From positions 578,559 through 642,558 of the forward strand of contig CAUYUJ010012113.1 in the NCBI GenBank assembly GCA_963575745.1: DNA of 64,000 nt, in the 5' to 3' direction. The DNA is from Prorocentrum cordatum. Its lineage: Eukaryota > Sar > Dinophyceae > Prorocentrales > Prorocentraceae. The notes under the pieces are model-generated. The model was not told where the DNA came from and made no database searches. It was given only the letters and a program-made list of their open reading frames with translations. The position numbers were made by a program, and so were the translations under genes. This document shows, piece by piece, positions 46,749 through 57,600 of the stretch. How positions within the stretch are numbered: the stretch's first letter is position 1; each line of letters starts with the position of its first letter.

Positions 46749-47324
46749 ACGCCAGCCCACAAGATATCGGAACTGGCAACATCCTCCAAGCAAAAAACAA
46801 TACTCCAAAAGCTGATCAATCACCAACTTCTCACATATTCTTTTGAAAGTGACGCGCGAACTGGCCCGAGCAGACCAGGAAGAAGCGCAACATGATCAAC
46901 AGCAGTGTGCACACTGTCGTTTGGAGCGGCCTGGAGCCAGCGCCAAAGTAAGACAGCAGCTCGAGCACAATCCGAAGGCGCATTGAACGGAACCGCCACA
47001 CAATGCGGGATGGGCGGGGCGGCCACGGAGCCACCCCCTCCCGCAAAGGAAATACAACCGTTGGCAGCACATCTTGCTGTGAAGCTAGAGGAAACCATGC
47101 GGCGCCAGCTCACGAGACATCGGAACTGGCGGTAGCCTTAAAACAAAGACAAGACTCGAAACAACTGATCAATCACCAACTTCTCACATTTTCTCTCGAG
47201 GTTCTCGCGCGCGCTGGCCCGAGCAGGCCAAGAAAAAACGCAAGAAGACGAACGTCAATATTCACCGCCGTCGTCCGGAGCGGCCCTTAGCCTAGCCAAC
47301 GAGGGAAGACAGCAGCTCGAGCAC
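46749..47324 (+). repeat. Diverged tandem duplication, ~349-bp period
   Basis: 46,749-46,970 and 47,098-47,324 share CTGATCAATCACCAACTTCT, GGCCCGAGCAG and GACAGCAGCTCGAGCAC in order, at about 80% identity by eye. Confidence 0.75.
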
Positions 47325-47381
47325 ACTCCAACACAGCCAAATCTTTAATTTCGTTTCACAGGGTGGGCGGGTCGGGAAATT

Positions 47382-48362
47382 TCATCTCCACGCCTGGGCC
47401 CGCGCCCTCAGGCGACGGACTGAGTTGGCAGCGGCAAGCACCTGCTTCTTGAGCGACTGTGGGCTGTATGGCAGGAGAAGCATCTCGCCCTCTGGGGTCC
47501 TGCTGCGGACCGCTGCCACTTGCCTGAGAAGCTTGCCCGACTTCTCGTGGCGCTTGACACTGCGTGGCGCCAGCCACCTGCCCCTCTTCTGGATCATCTT
47601 CAAGTCCAGCAGGCCGAGGTGCACGGCGGAGCTGGCGCCTCCGTGGCGGGCGGAGTGGGGCGGCTGGAGCATGGCCTTCTCCGCGGCCCAGAGGATGCGC
47701 TTCTCGTGCTCGCCGAGGGTGAGCGGGGCGAACAGGGCCTGGGCCAGTAGCGCCGCCCGCTGGAGGGCGAGGAGCGCCTCCGGCACGAACTCCAGCCCGA
47801 GAACCTCGAGGCCGGCGATGACGCTGTCGTCGGACTCCCCGCACTAGGCTGGCCTTGCCGCCGGGCGCTTGCGCACCGCCGCCGGCGTCGAGGGCGCCGG
47901 CGAGCGCGGGCCGGCGCGCGTGGCCGCCTCCGCGACAGCCGCGCGCACGGGCTTGGGGGCGACGATCGCCGCCGCGCACTGGTAGGCTCCCTCGCGGGTG
48001 GCTGAGCCGCTGAAGACGCTGAGCGTCTCGGTCGGCCGCGTGAAGAGGTCGTGCTGCACCGCGAAGGCCAGCCCGCTGAGCACCGAGAGGAGGGGGCCGT
48101 CGCTCGGGAGGGCGCCCACCACCAGCGCCGCCGCGGGGCACACGTGGTCGCACTTTGTGCAGCCCTACCACCCTGGCGTGCCCGCCTGCCTGGCCCATAC
48201 CCGGCTCTCCCCCGCTGGGCACTGTGGGCACACCAGGTACTCGCCTCGGTGGGACTGGCTGCTGCTCCTGGCGATGCGCGCTGGGCGAGCGCCATGCGGC
48301 GGCCGAGCGCCAGGGCGGCACCGCACTGTGAAACTCCTGCCGCCTCGGCCCATGGGCCTCAC
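47382..48362 (-). pseudogene. Tyrosine recombinase-like pseudogene
   Basis: One minus-strand frame with two in-frame TAG stops (at 48,165 and 47,844). After the second stop it reads GESDDSVIAGLEVLGLEFVP, then PPHSARHGGASSAVH and KMIQKRGRWLAPRSVKRHEK. Arg-His-Gly-Gly-Ala-Ser and Lys-Arg-Gly-Arg-Trp correspond to the Arg/His and His/Trp boxes of tyrosine recombinases of a type I know from dinoflagellates, where Arg-Tyr-Glu-Lys normally follows. Here the nucleophile position is His (CAC at 47,549-47,547). The part upstream of the stops has a Cys cluster (LVCPQC, then GCTKCDHVC) that I cannot assign and may not belong to the same protein. Confidence 0.6.
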
Positions 48363-48534
48363 GGCCAGCTGGCCGTCGTCGTCGTCTTGCTGCGATAGCT
48401 TCTGGAGCCTCCTCGGAGGCTCCCCTCAAGCCGCGGGCCGCGGTGGCGGCGGGCCCTTCCCGCCACCCCGCGACGGTGCGCGTATCGCAGGCGGCCCCAG
48501 CGCGCGGCAGGCCGCGCGGCTGTGAGCCAGAAGG

Positions 48535-48600
48535 CTTGAGAGGAGGAGGAGGAGGAGGAGGAGGAGGAGGAGGAGGAGGAGGAGGAGGAGGGACGCAGGG
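48535..48600. repeat. GGA microsatellite beside a dispersed ~40-bp segment
   Basis: GGAGGA run at 48,540-48,592. The adjacent 48,598-48,640, reverse-complemented, matches 52,030-52,070 (GTTGGGCCCTCGTTT and GAAGAGACAGCGCC). Confidence 0.8.
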
Positions 48601-48639
48601 CGCTGTCTCTTCAAAACGAGGGCCCAACACCTCAGGATG

Positions 48640-49125
48640 GTGGGGGAACAAGTTGCCCTTGGGAGAGGGTCGGGGTACCTGGGGACACCGTGACAAAGAT
48701 CCAGACGCCCGACCTGCGTGGAGGAGAACGATCACCCCCCCACAAGCAACGCGCCGAGGGGGCTCCCGCGAGAGGCCCCGCCGACGGCCGAAGGCCGCAC
48801 CGAAGGCGCAGGCCGCCGTCGGGGGGGGGGTGCTGCCTGCGCCAGCCGCGCCGGGCGCCGCACGCGCGGCGGGGCGCCGACGTGCTGCGCGCGCCTCATT
48901 GGGGAGGAGGCGGCCGCAGAGCTCCTTGGGGGGGGGGCAGGCAGGAGCCGCACGCCCAAGGCGCGTCGGCAGGCGCACGCTTGTGCGCCGCGCACGGCGC
49001 TCCCTCTCTCTGCCGGTGTCGCCGAGCACGAGGGCCTCGAGCTGGGTATTGTGATCCGTCCCCCTCCCCGCGCACTTGGTACGTACGCACGCGATCCCAG
49101 GTCCTGGAGTTGGGGTTGCCCCTGG
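48640..49125. other. GC-rich sequence, no gene recognised
   Basis: All six frames are largely open because of base composition; no family motif is seen. Confidence 0.4.
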
Positions 49126-49129
49126 CCCA

Positions 49130-49720
49130 GGAGGCCCCAAGAGGCCCCCAAGAGGCCTCGGCGAAAAGGTAGCAACCACTTATGCTACCAAAGTTTTGGC
49201 CACATTTTGGCCTCCCAGGGGGGGGGGGGCCAAACCCAGCTGCCCTCTGGGCGCGAGCGGTTTAGAGCGCTTCCTCTTCCAACCCCCATTCTTCCCCTTC
49301 GGGGAAAAGGGTCTACCCCTGGGTCTGGAGGGTGGGGCGGCGAAGGGCTAGAGCGTCCAGAACGGCATCGGCGAGGAGGCACAAATCACTGACTTTACGC
49401 AGGTTTTGGCCACATGGTGGCCGCCCCTCTTTTGATTGATCTCCTCCACGCTGGCCCCAAGATGGACCCCGAGGCCCCCAAAAGTGCCCCAAGAGGGCCC
49501 CAAGTGGCGCCCCGGAGGACCCAAGAAGCCCCCAAGATACTGCCAAGAGGCCCTTAAGAGCCTCTCACGAGACCCCCAAGAGGCCCGAACGGGCTCCCCC
49601 GAGGCACCCGAGACGCTTCAAGAGGCCCCCAGGACCGCCATGAGGCCCCCAGGAAGCTCAAAGAGGCCTACCAGAAGCTCTCAAGAGACATCTAGAGAAA
49701 CTCCAGGAGGCATCCAAGAG
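49130..49720 (+). repeat. CCAAGA-type satellite, array 3
   Basis: GGCCCCCAAGAGGCC-type units flank a more unique segment (49,180-49,440). A CTC microsatellite follows at 49,738-49,775. Confidence 0.8.
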
Positions 49721-49929
49721 ACCTTTGGCCTTTCGGCTCCTCCTCCTCCTCCTCTTCCTCCTCCTCCTCCTCCTCCAGCCGCCCTGGCCCAAGTCCCCTC
49801 ACACACCCTGTGCGGCTGCAGGAATGTGTGTTTCCTACATACCCCGTGCCACACTTTCCCTGCATATAAGGTGCCCTCCGCCGCGGCGCGTGGTTCGCAG
49901 CACCCATGTACTACCTTCTTACGTTTTTG

Positions 49930-50255
49930 TTTACTATGATACGACTCTTGTGCAGAGTAGTCGAGCGGTGGAGATCAGTGAGGCATGCAGGCAGAAGGCT
50001 GTAGTTCTGCTGAGGGGAGCGCGCCTCCGCCGCGGGCCCACCGACATCGCCTGCACCACCATCTCGGATCCGCATGCCCATATCTTGAATTGTGGGTGTG
50101 GCAAATGGCAGGTAACGTCAGCTCATACTGGTTTGCAGAGTCGTTACCGTAAGCGTTTCGGCTCCGACACCTTGGTCAGATTCATTCACCACCCGAGGGA
50201 CTCCAAGGGCGATTGGGGGCAGTGGAACTTCGGTCAGGACGACTTCATTTGCTGA
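49930..50255 (+). pseudogene. Possible LINE endonuclease fragment
   Basis: One open frame with RAVEISEACRQKAVVLLRGA, then CGCGKWQVTSAHTG and a TGA at 50,253. It recalls the start of a LINE endonuclease, but no catalytic residue can be confirmed. It could be chance. Confidence 0.3.
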
Positions 50256-50329
50256 TAGTGGCATAATTTCCAATTCGCCCGTATGTTGCTCGTGATCGGA
50301 GGTTGGGGGGTGAGTCCGACGTGAAACGG

Positions 50330-51945
50330 AGACCCCCCCTACCGCCGGGAAATGGATTTCGGTTTCGGGTTCGTGTCGTGCGTGCCGTGCGTGCGTGCGG
50401 GCGAGGCGAAGCAACGTGGGCGGGCGAGAGGAAATCCTCATGTGGCTGGGCCGCGGCCAGGCCAAATGTAACTCCTCCCGCGGCGGGTGCCGCGTGGTGT
50501 CCCGCCGGTGTCTCGCTGGTGTCCCGAAATCCTCCTGTGGCAGGGCCGCGGCCAGACCAAATGTTTCTCCAACGATGGCCGGTGCCGCGCGCGGTGTCCC
50601 GCGCGGTGTCCCGCTGGTGTCCCGTGGTGTCCCGTTGTGTGAGATCGATAGTGAGATCGATAGTGAGATCGATACTGAGATCAGTGTGGTGCCCCGAGTT
50701 GTCCCGTGGTGTCCCGCGGTGTCCCGTGAGATCGATCGTGAGATCGATAGTGAGATCGATGTGGTGTCCCGAGGTGTCCCGTGGTGTCCTATGGTGTCCC
50801 GCTGAATGGGATCGATAGTGAGATCGATAGTGAGACCGATAGTGAGATCGAGAAGTGTCCCGCGGTGTCCCGTGGTGTCCCGTGGTGGCCCGTGGTGTCC
50901 CGTTAAGTGAGATCGATAATGAGATCCATACTGAGATCGATGTGGTGCCCCGTGGAGTCCCGTGGTGCCCCGTTGTGTCCCGTTGAATGAGATCGATAAT
51001 GAGATCGATAAGAAGATCGACACGTGTCCCGTGGTGTCCCGTTGAGTGAGATCAATAGTGAGATCCATACTGAGATCGATGTGGTGCCCCGTGGAGTCCC
51101 GTGGTGCCCCGCTGAGTGAGATCGATAGTGAGATCGACAGGTGCCCGTTGAGTGAGATCGATCGTGAGATCGATAGTGAGATCGATGTGGTGTCCCGAGG
51201 TGTCCCGTGGTGTCCTATGGTGTCCTGGTGAGTGAGATCTTAGTGAGATCGATAGTGAGACCGATAATGAGATCGAGAAATCTCCCGCGGTGTCCCGTGG
51301 TGTCCCGTGGTGTCCCGTTAAGTGAGATCGATGATGAGATCGACAAGTGCCCCGTGGTGTCCTATGGTGTCCCGTTGAGTGAGATCGATAGTGAGATCGA
51401 TGAGGAGATCGACAAGTGTCCAGTGGTGTCCCGTTGAGTGAGATCGATAATGAGATCCATACTGAGATCGATGTGGTGTCTCGTGGTGTCCCGTGCTGTC
51501 CTGCTGAGTGAGATCCATAATGAGATCGATAATGAGATCGACAGGTGTCCCGAGGTGTCCAGTAATGTCCCGTTGAGTGAGATCGATAGTGAGATCGATC
51601 GTGAGATCGATAGTGAGATCGATGTGGTGTCTCGAGGTGTCCCGTGGTGTCCTATGGTGTCCCGCTGAGTGAGACCGATAATAAGATCGATATTGAGACC
51701 GATAAGGAGATCGGCAAGTGTCCAGTGGTGTCCCGTGGTGTCCCGTGGTGGCCCGTGGTGTCCCGTGGTGTCCCGACGAGTGAGACCGAAAGTGAGATCG
51801 ATAGTGAGATCGACAAGCGTCCCGTGGTGTCCCGTTGAGTGAGATCGATCGTGGGATCGATTGAGTCAGATGTTGGTACCCCCCTCTCGCCCCCCACAAC
51901 CTCCTTATCACCCGAAGGGTGGTCGTATAGGTATGGTTACGTATA
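50330..51945 (+). repeat. Composite satellite block S2, direct copy
   Basis: Arrays of GAGATCGATAGT (12 bp) alternating with GTGTCCCGTG (10 bp), flanked on the left by GGTTTCGGGTTCGTGTCGTG and on the right by AACCTCCTTATCACCCGAAG. Both flanks and the arrays recur inverted at 3,585-4,650. Arrays are longer here than in the other copy. Confidence 0.85.
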
Positions 51946-51949
51946 GACG

Positions 51950-52480
51950 TACTGTGGTTCATATGATTAGTTGGATGGGTAACTCTAGTAGAGCTCAAAC
52001 GAGCAACTATTCAATTCCCATCTATCCTGTGGTGTTGGGCCCTCGTTTGGAAGAGACAGCGCCCCGCGTTCCTTCCTTCTCCTCTTCTCCTCCTCCCCCT
52101 CCTCCCTCTTCCCTTCACCGTCACCGTCACCGTCACCGTGTCCCTGAGTGCGGCCACGATGTGGCCCAGGGACGGCCGGTCGACCTTTAAAAAATCCTGA
52201 CGGGGGGTGGGAGGAGAGGACGACGACGGAAGGCGAGGATAGGGCGCCGTCCGGAAAGCACCTGGGCTCGGAGGAAGAGGGGAGGGAGGGGGACGGAGAA
52301 GGGAGGCAGGGAGAGGGGAGAGAGAAGAGGGGGGAAGAAGGGGAGGGAGGGAGGGGGGGGAAAGAGGGGGAGGGGGGAGAAGGGAGAAGGGCAAAGCGGA
52401 AAAGGGCAGGGGGAACGGGGCGGAACCTGGAAAGAGTCGGGAAGCCCAATGGTGATTGGAAGGGGGGTGCCCCTGCGGAC
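51950..52480. other. Low-complexity flank
   Basis: Pyrimidine run (52,070-52,115), GTCACC repeats (52,117-52,140) and a G/A-rich tract (52,200-52,440). No gene. Confidence 0.6.
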
Positions 52481-52489
52481 TGGGTGGCA

Positions 52490-52660
52490 GAGCGGGGGGA
52501 GAGCAGTCGAGGGTCCAGCGCCGCAGTTGGGATGTACACAGCATGGGCTCTCCCGCCCTCGCAATTGGCTCTCCTGGATGGCACAGCGGGGGGAGAGACT
52601 ACCAGAGGGCTCTCCCGCCCTCGCAATTGGGATGTACACAGCATGGGACGACACCACCAT
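52490..52660 (+). repeat. Shuffled short repeats (GGGATGTACACAGCATGGG)
   Basis: GATGTACACAGCATGGG, CTCTCCCGCCCTCGCAATTG and CACAGCGGGGGGAGAG-type segments each occur two or more times in alternating order. Confidence 0.75.
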
Positions 52661-52885
52661 TCCTCCGTCCACCCACCACCCACCCGCCCTTCCCTGCCCA
52701 CACTCACACACATTCGATCACACAAAAACAATAGGAGACTCCGTGCAGATCACACAAGGGTGGGCACAACAAAAACAAGAAAGCACGATCTGTCCTGCGA
52801 ATTCATGGCTCCATGCACGGCCCATGGCTCGACTACCCGCCCCCGTCGGGCCCTGTATCCGGGGGCGGGCCTGTGGGGTGACCCC

Positions 52886-53806
52886 TTAGTCAGCCATCGC
52901 GTCGCCGGCGTTGCCGGCCGCGGCGGCCCCGCCGCCTGCTCCACCCGCCCCGCCCGCGCCCGCTCCGCCCGCTGCCCCGGGAGCTACACCCGCCGCCGGG
53001 GCTGCACCCGCCGCCGGGGCTGCCCCCCCAGGTGCCGCAGCTGCCTTGGCGGCCGCCCTGCCTTTCTTCCCCTTCTTGCCCTTGCCCTTGCCTTTGCCGC
53101 CGCCGCCACCTCGGCCCTGAAGCACCCCCTGGGTTCCCTTGCCGCCCTTGCCGCCCTTTGCGCCTTTGGCCTGCCCCTGGGCCTGCCCCTTGCCGCCGCC
53201 CTTCCACTGGCGCTCTTCCTCGGTCCTCTCGTTGTAGAGAAGCCGCCTCGGCGGCTGGGCGGCCCCTTCCTGAAGCGTAGGTTGGCCGGCGACGGAGAGA
53301 CCCGAAGCGCGGCGCAACGGGTGGTCTAAGCCGTCAATTATCTGCTCCATGCCCAGCGAGGAGGCCCCGAACTTAACCTTCAGTTTGAACACGTTCGGAA
53401 TCCGCACCTTGGCGCCGCGGTCGTAGTCCCACCGATACTGCTCCATGACCTTCTGAAGCACCCCTGGCTTGCTCAATTCCTCACAGAGGAAGCGAACCGC
53501 CTGCTGGGTGGACCCGGGCTGGTCCGACGCGCGATCCGGCAAGGGCCAGCTCAGCCCCAGGTGAGCCCCCAGGTCCCGGCCAACAGCCTCCGGCGTCAGG
53601 TTGCGCAACTCACGGTACTCTCCCTGGTTCCCGTGCGCCTCCCACACCGAGTCCACCGAGGGGAATCCCTCTAGCACCACACTTGTGCTTTTCAGCACTC
53701 GGCTGACCTCGTTCCGAAGGCGGAAGATCTGCTCGGTGTGGCGGCTCTGACCCTCCTCCAACGCCGCAATGCGGCGCTCCGTGGCTGCGCGGCGCTCAGC
53801 TGCCAT
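52886..53806 (-). CDS. ORF1p-like protein (coiled coil, RRM-like segment, basic Gly/Ala tail)
   Basis: 306-codon uninterrupted ORF on the same strand as LINE-A, about 850 bp beyond the LINE-A stop. Residues 1-40 form a charged coiled coil (AAERRAATERRIAALEEGQS). Residues 43-52 (SVVLEGFPSV) look like the first strand of an RRM-like fold, and SKPGVLQKVMEQYRWDYDRG lies further on. Residues 200-245 are Gly/Lys/Gln-rich and the rest is Gly/Ala-rich. This architecture resembles LINE ORF1 proteins, which bind the element RNA and normally lie 5' of the polymerase ORF. Here the order would be reversed if both belong to one element. It could also be the first ORF of a second, truncated element, or an unrelated RNA-binding gene. 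Confidence 0.5.
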   Translation of the reverse strand: MAAERRAATERRIAALEEGQSRHTEQIFRLRNEVSRVLKSTSVVLEGFPSVDSVWEAHGNQGEYRELRNLTPEAVGRDLGAHLGLSWPLPDRASDQPGSTQQAVRFLCEELSKPGVLQKVMEQYRWDYDRGAKVRIPNVFKLKVKFGASSLGMEQIIDGLDHPLRRASGLSVAGQPTLQEGAAQPPRRLLYNERTEEERQWKGGGKGQAQGQAKGAKGGKGGKGTQGVLQGRGGGGGKGKGKGKKGKKGRAAAKAAAAPGGAAPAAGAAPAAGVAPGAAGGAGAGGAGGAGGGAAAAGNAGDAMAD

Positions 53807-53924
53807 TTCTCTGTCACACCCCTCACCGACACACGATCAAGCAGGGAGAGAAGCTGCCGCCGGACGGGCACCCACCCCCGCCCGCGCCCGCCCCCGGCCG
53901 ACCCCGCCGCCCAGACGACCCGGA

Positions 53925-54010
53925 CGACGAAGACGACGACGACGACCCCGACAACACCCACGACGACGACGACGACCACGACGACGACAACGACGACGAC
54001 CACGGCAGCG
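53925..54010. repeat. GAC-rich microsatellite
   Basis: GACGAC and CACGACGACG triplets upstream of the ORF1p-like start on the minus strand. Confidence 0.85.
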
Positions 54011-54191
54011 CCGCCGAACCAGGGGCACCGCAGGAGGAGGGCGGTCATGACCCTTCCGGCGAGAGCCGGTTCCGCCGGGCGGGGGCCTAGAGCAGCTGGT
54101 CGGGGCGGCGAGCAACAATTCACGTGACTGCACACATCATGGCTCGAGCGGGGGCGGGGGGAGGGGAGGGGGAGGGGGGGGGCCTTCCTCA

Positions 54192-54203
54192 TTTTTTTTT
54201 TTT
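54192..54203 (-). other. A12 tract 3' of LINE-A
   Basis: Twelve consecutive A on the minus strand, about 460 bp after the LINE-A stop. It could mark the 3' end of the element. Confidence 0.4.
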
Positions 54204-54659
54204 CCTAGCTGCGCACAAGAAACAGTATACGTCACGTCAGAGGGAGTAAGAAAAGAAAAAGGCAAGCAAACGCACGCCGGCAACAACACGAGGGAGTCGA
54301 GGGGGGAAGAATCGCAGCCGAGCAACAGCAAGGGGGGGCAAGGCGAGGAGGCGGCCGGCGGCCATTGGACCTATACTCCTGCCCCCCTGCAGTGGGGCCC
54401 GGGGGCGGCCGGAAGTGAGTTCGTGACTCACTTTAGCACAACCATGAACAGGGCAAGCCCTGTCCTGGCCGCCCCCGATGCATCGGGACGTGCCCGGCAT
54501 CATCTCGTGACAGATCGCCTCGTGGGCGCTGCCGGCAGCTGCAGGTTGTGAACTCCCAGATAGCAAGCACACTGTGGTAAGGTCCAATGACCGCCCGCCA
54601 CCCCCCACCCGCCCTCCCACCCCCCTAGACCGCTATTTCCTACACGAAACAAGATCTGA

Positions 54660-57600
54660 TTATCCGGCTCCCGCCGGGCGTCTCCGGGCAATACCAGCGA
54701 GACGAATCGCCGCCTTGGCCTGGGCGTTCGCCCCGCGCGCCTTACCTGCAACCCTGACCGTAACAGCCTTGGCCGGGGCGGCCTTGACCGGCGGGCCCGC
54801 CTTTCCCTTGGCTCCCACGTGCGGTTTCGGTTTCGGCTTGGCTTTCGCCTTCGCTTTAGCTGCACCTGGCCCGGGGGGCGGGGGCGGCGCCGGTGCCGCC
54901 GCCGCCGCGACCGCAACGGCCTGGGCCTTTGCTTTCGCTGCAGCGTCCCCACGACACCATTTCTCGTGGTTACCTAAAGGGCGACACAGCATTCCTGGGG
55001 GAGGCGGTGGGTAGACTAAGCCACACTTCGAGCATGTCCGGTTCATAATGTCACTCCCCCTGCATTTGGATTCGTGTGCCTTGCGACACCCCTCTTTAAC
55101 ATATGTGAGGCACTTACGACATTTCGTCATTCCGGCCGGTATGGCATAACCCGCTACCGTGCACCTCGTGATGTGCCCGTACAGATCCTTGCTAAGCACC
55201 TTTATGCCGCATTTCTTGCAATAATCCACCTCGTTCCATTGCAACTCGGCCACCTGAGGTGGGGTCGCCATCCACCGGGCCGATTGGCGAGAAGCATACC
55301 CGCGCCTACCTAGATCCGCCGCCCTGTCTGCCAGCTCGTTGTCATGGGCGCCTGTGTGCCCATACACATGTTCCCAAGTTAGACTGCGTCTCTCCAATAC
55401 CCGCGCTGTGAGCTCTTGTACGGCGTCCGCAAGCTCCTCGTTTGATTTCACCTCCCATAACCCCCGCGCTATGTTCGCTGCGTATTCCGAATCATACCGA
55501 ATGTGCACGGGTACGTGGCCTCCGTCTGGTGCTTCATCCAAGAGCCACTTCATGAGTTCGCCAATAGCCGATAATTCCGCCGTATTATTAGTTTGGCTCC
55601 TAGCTCCAAACCATCGGTGATCCCACGCTCGACTCACAACAGGGGCATGCAGCACGTAGTCCGGGACCATACCTGGAAGGCTCGGATCCGTAACCCGCCA
55701 GATCACTACCCCCCAACCCGCCTCCCCGTCCTTGCCCGACCCGTCGGTCGCTACCCACCAAGCAGCCGGCTCCGGTGCGTGCGGCCCCATGACCACTGGC
55801 AGGTATACCCCGTCCTGTGTCTGGAGGGCGTCCCGGAGCTCCAGCCTGGCCGGACAGGAAGGCTTGTGCCTCCGAACATCACATCCCAGGTATTCCTTGC
55901 AATCCGGACACTGGTGGGAGATGCTCGTGACCAGGTGGGGATCCCGCACCGAGTGTGCCTCATCGTAGTGGTACTGCAGCTGGTTGCCCTTGTCGAACAC
56001 CCGTCGGCACACCGGGCAGCAGTACTCGTCGTCGTCCGCCAGAGGGGGAGAGGGAGGGGCCGGGGGAGGGGGAGGAAAAAGGGGAGGGGGAGGAGGAAGC
56101 GGAGGAGGGACCCCGGGGGCCCCGGCCCTGGCGGGCGGCGACGGGAGGGGCCGACCCGGCGTCCATCTGTTGAGGGCGCGGTTGTGCTCATCGCTGGAGA
56201 CACCCGCAGGAAAAGCTGCATCCACTTTGCGCTTCCAGCCCTTCCTATTTTGAGCCCGGCGGAACCAATCGATCTCGTGGATCTCAATCCTGCGAATGCC
56301 CTTCCGAAGGAAAGCGGTCTGGGCGTGAGGGCTGCTATGGTCCTCCCCGCCACGTCTGGCGTCCAACCAGCCAAATAATACCTGCTTCGGGACCCGCCAC
56401 ACGGGCATGCGGGCAACATGTCCCAGCCACTGGAGAGATAAGCGGGTGATGGTGTCTTCCACCGTGCGCCATTGCGCGGCCTTGTACATGGCGGCATCCG
56501 AAATGTGGTGCTCCCGCATCGAAAGTATGTCCATTCCGAACGAGCGGCGAACACCATAATTGACCACTCTCTGTAGACGCGAGAAATCCTGGCGAGTCCA
56601 TGTGCGAGAACGACACCCTGCAGTGATGGCCGCAACCATGCACGTTTGCATCACGTGCAACCTCGTCGTAATCGACACGCCGCTTCCGCGGCCGCGACCG
56701 CGGGACGTGCCCACCGCCCAGGCCTTCGCTATTGATCGCGCCAGTGTGTTGCCAACCTGCACTCTTTTGGTCGTGTCCGTCGCCCAACGGCCCGTTTCGT
56801 GGTGAATACCCCCCAAGTGGCGCAGGGACTGAACCTCGTGCTGCCGCCGCACATCATAAGGAGCCCTCCATTTGCCACTCACCAAAAGCCTCTCCTTTTT
56901 TCCTGCATTGCTTTTCTCTTCCCAATCGGTCATTGTTTTTTCCAGTAACGGCTCTGCGGTCTGCATTTCCTCTAAGAACCCAGCCAGCGTCGTATCGTCT
57001 GCGAAACCTATGTCTCCGATTACCGTGTGCTTCTGTCTATTCGCCCAGCCCCCCTCCCCTCGTCCCTGCCCCCTAGTCCGCGCGCTCTTCCCGAGCCGCC
57101 CATCAATCAGGTACGTCCAAGGTACACCCGGCGTGGCTCCTGCCTCCTCAGCCGCCCGTTTCCGCCGGCCTCGGAAATCCTTTAGTACCGCGTCATGATA
57201 AATATTGAACAAGGGGGGGCTCGAAGGGCACCCCTCCCGGAGCCCCCGCAAGGGGAACCACGTGGAGGAGAGGCCACCTAGCACACGCACTCGGTATCCC
57301 GTATGCTCGTGTAAGGCTCTGCAGACGTTCAAGAATCCCGGGGGGCATCCACGGTGACCCAGCAGCCGCCACAGCGCCGGGCGGCACACCCTAGGGTATG
57401 CCTTTTCAATGTCGAAGAACGTGAATACCACTATATCGCCCGTTCGCAAGGCCGCGGCTTCCTCAATTAACCGGCGCGTAACTTGAAGCGCATCATCTGT
57501 CCCTCTGCCCCGGCGGAATCCCGATTGCTCCTCCCCTATAAATCCTTCTGACCATTGGGAGAGGCGAGAAGCCACAATTCGAGCTAATAGTTTGGACCCG

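Noticed and set aside
47356-49179. 607-codon minus-strand ORF
   Set aside because: It runs through GC-rich repeats and a Pro-rich microsatellite, and the recombinase motifs are in another frame; it is a composition artefact.
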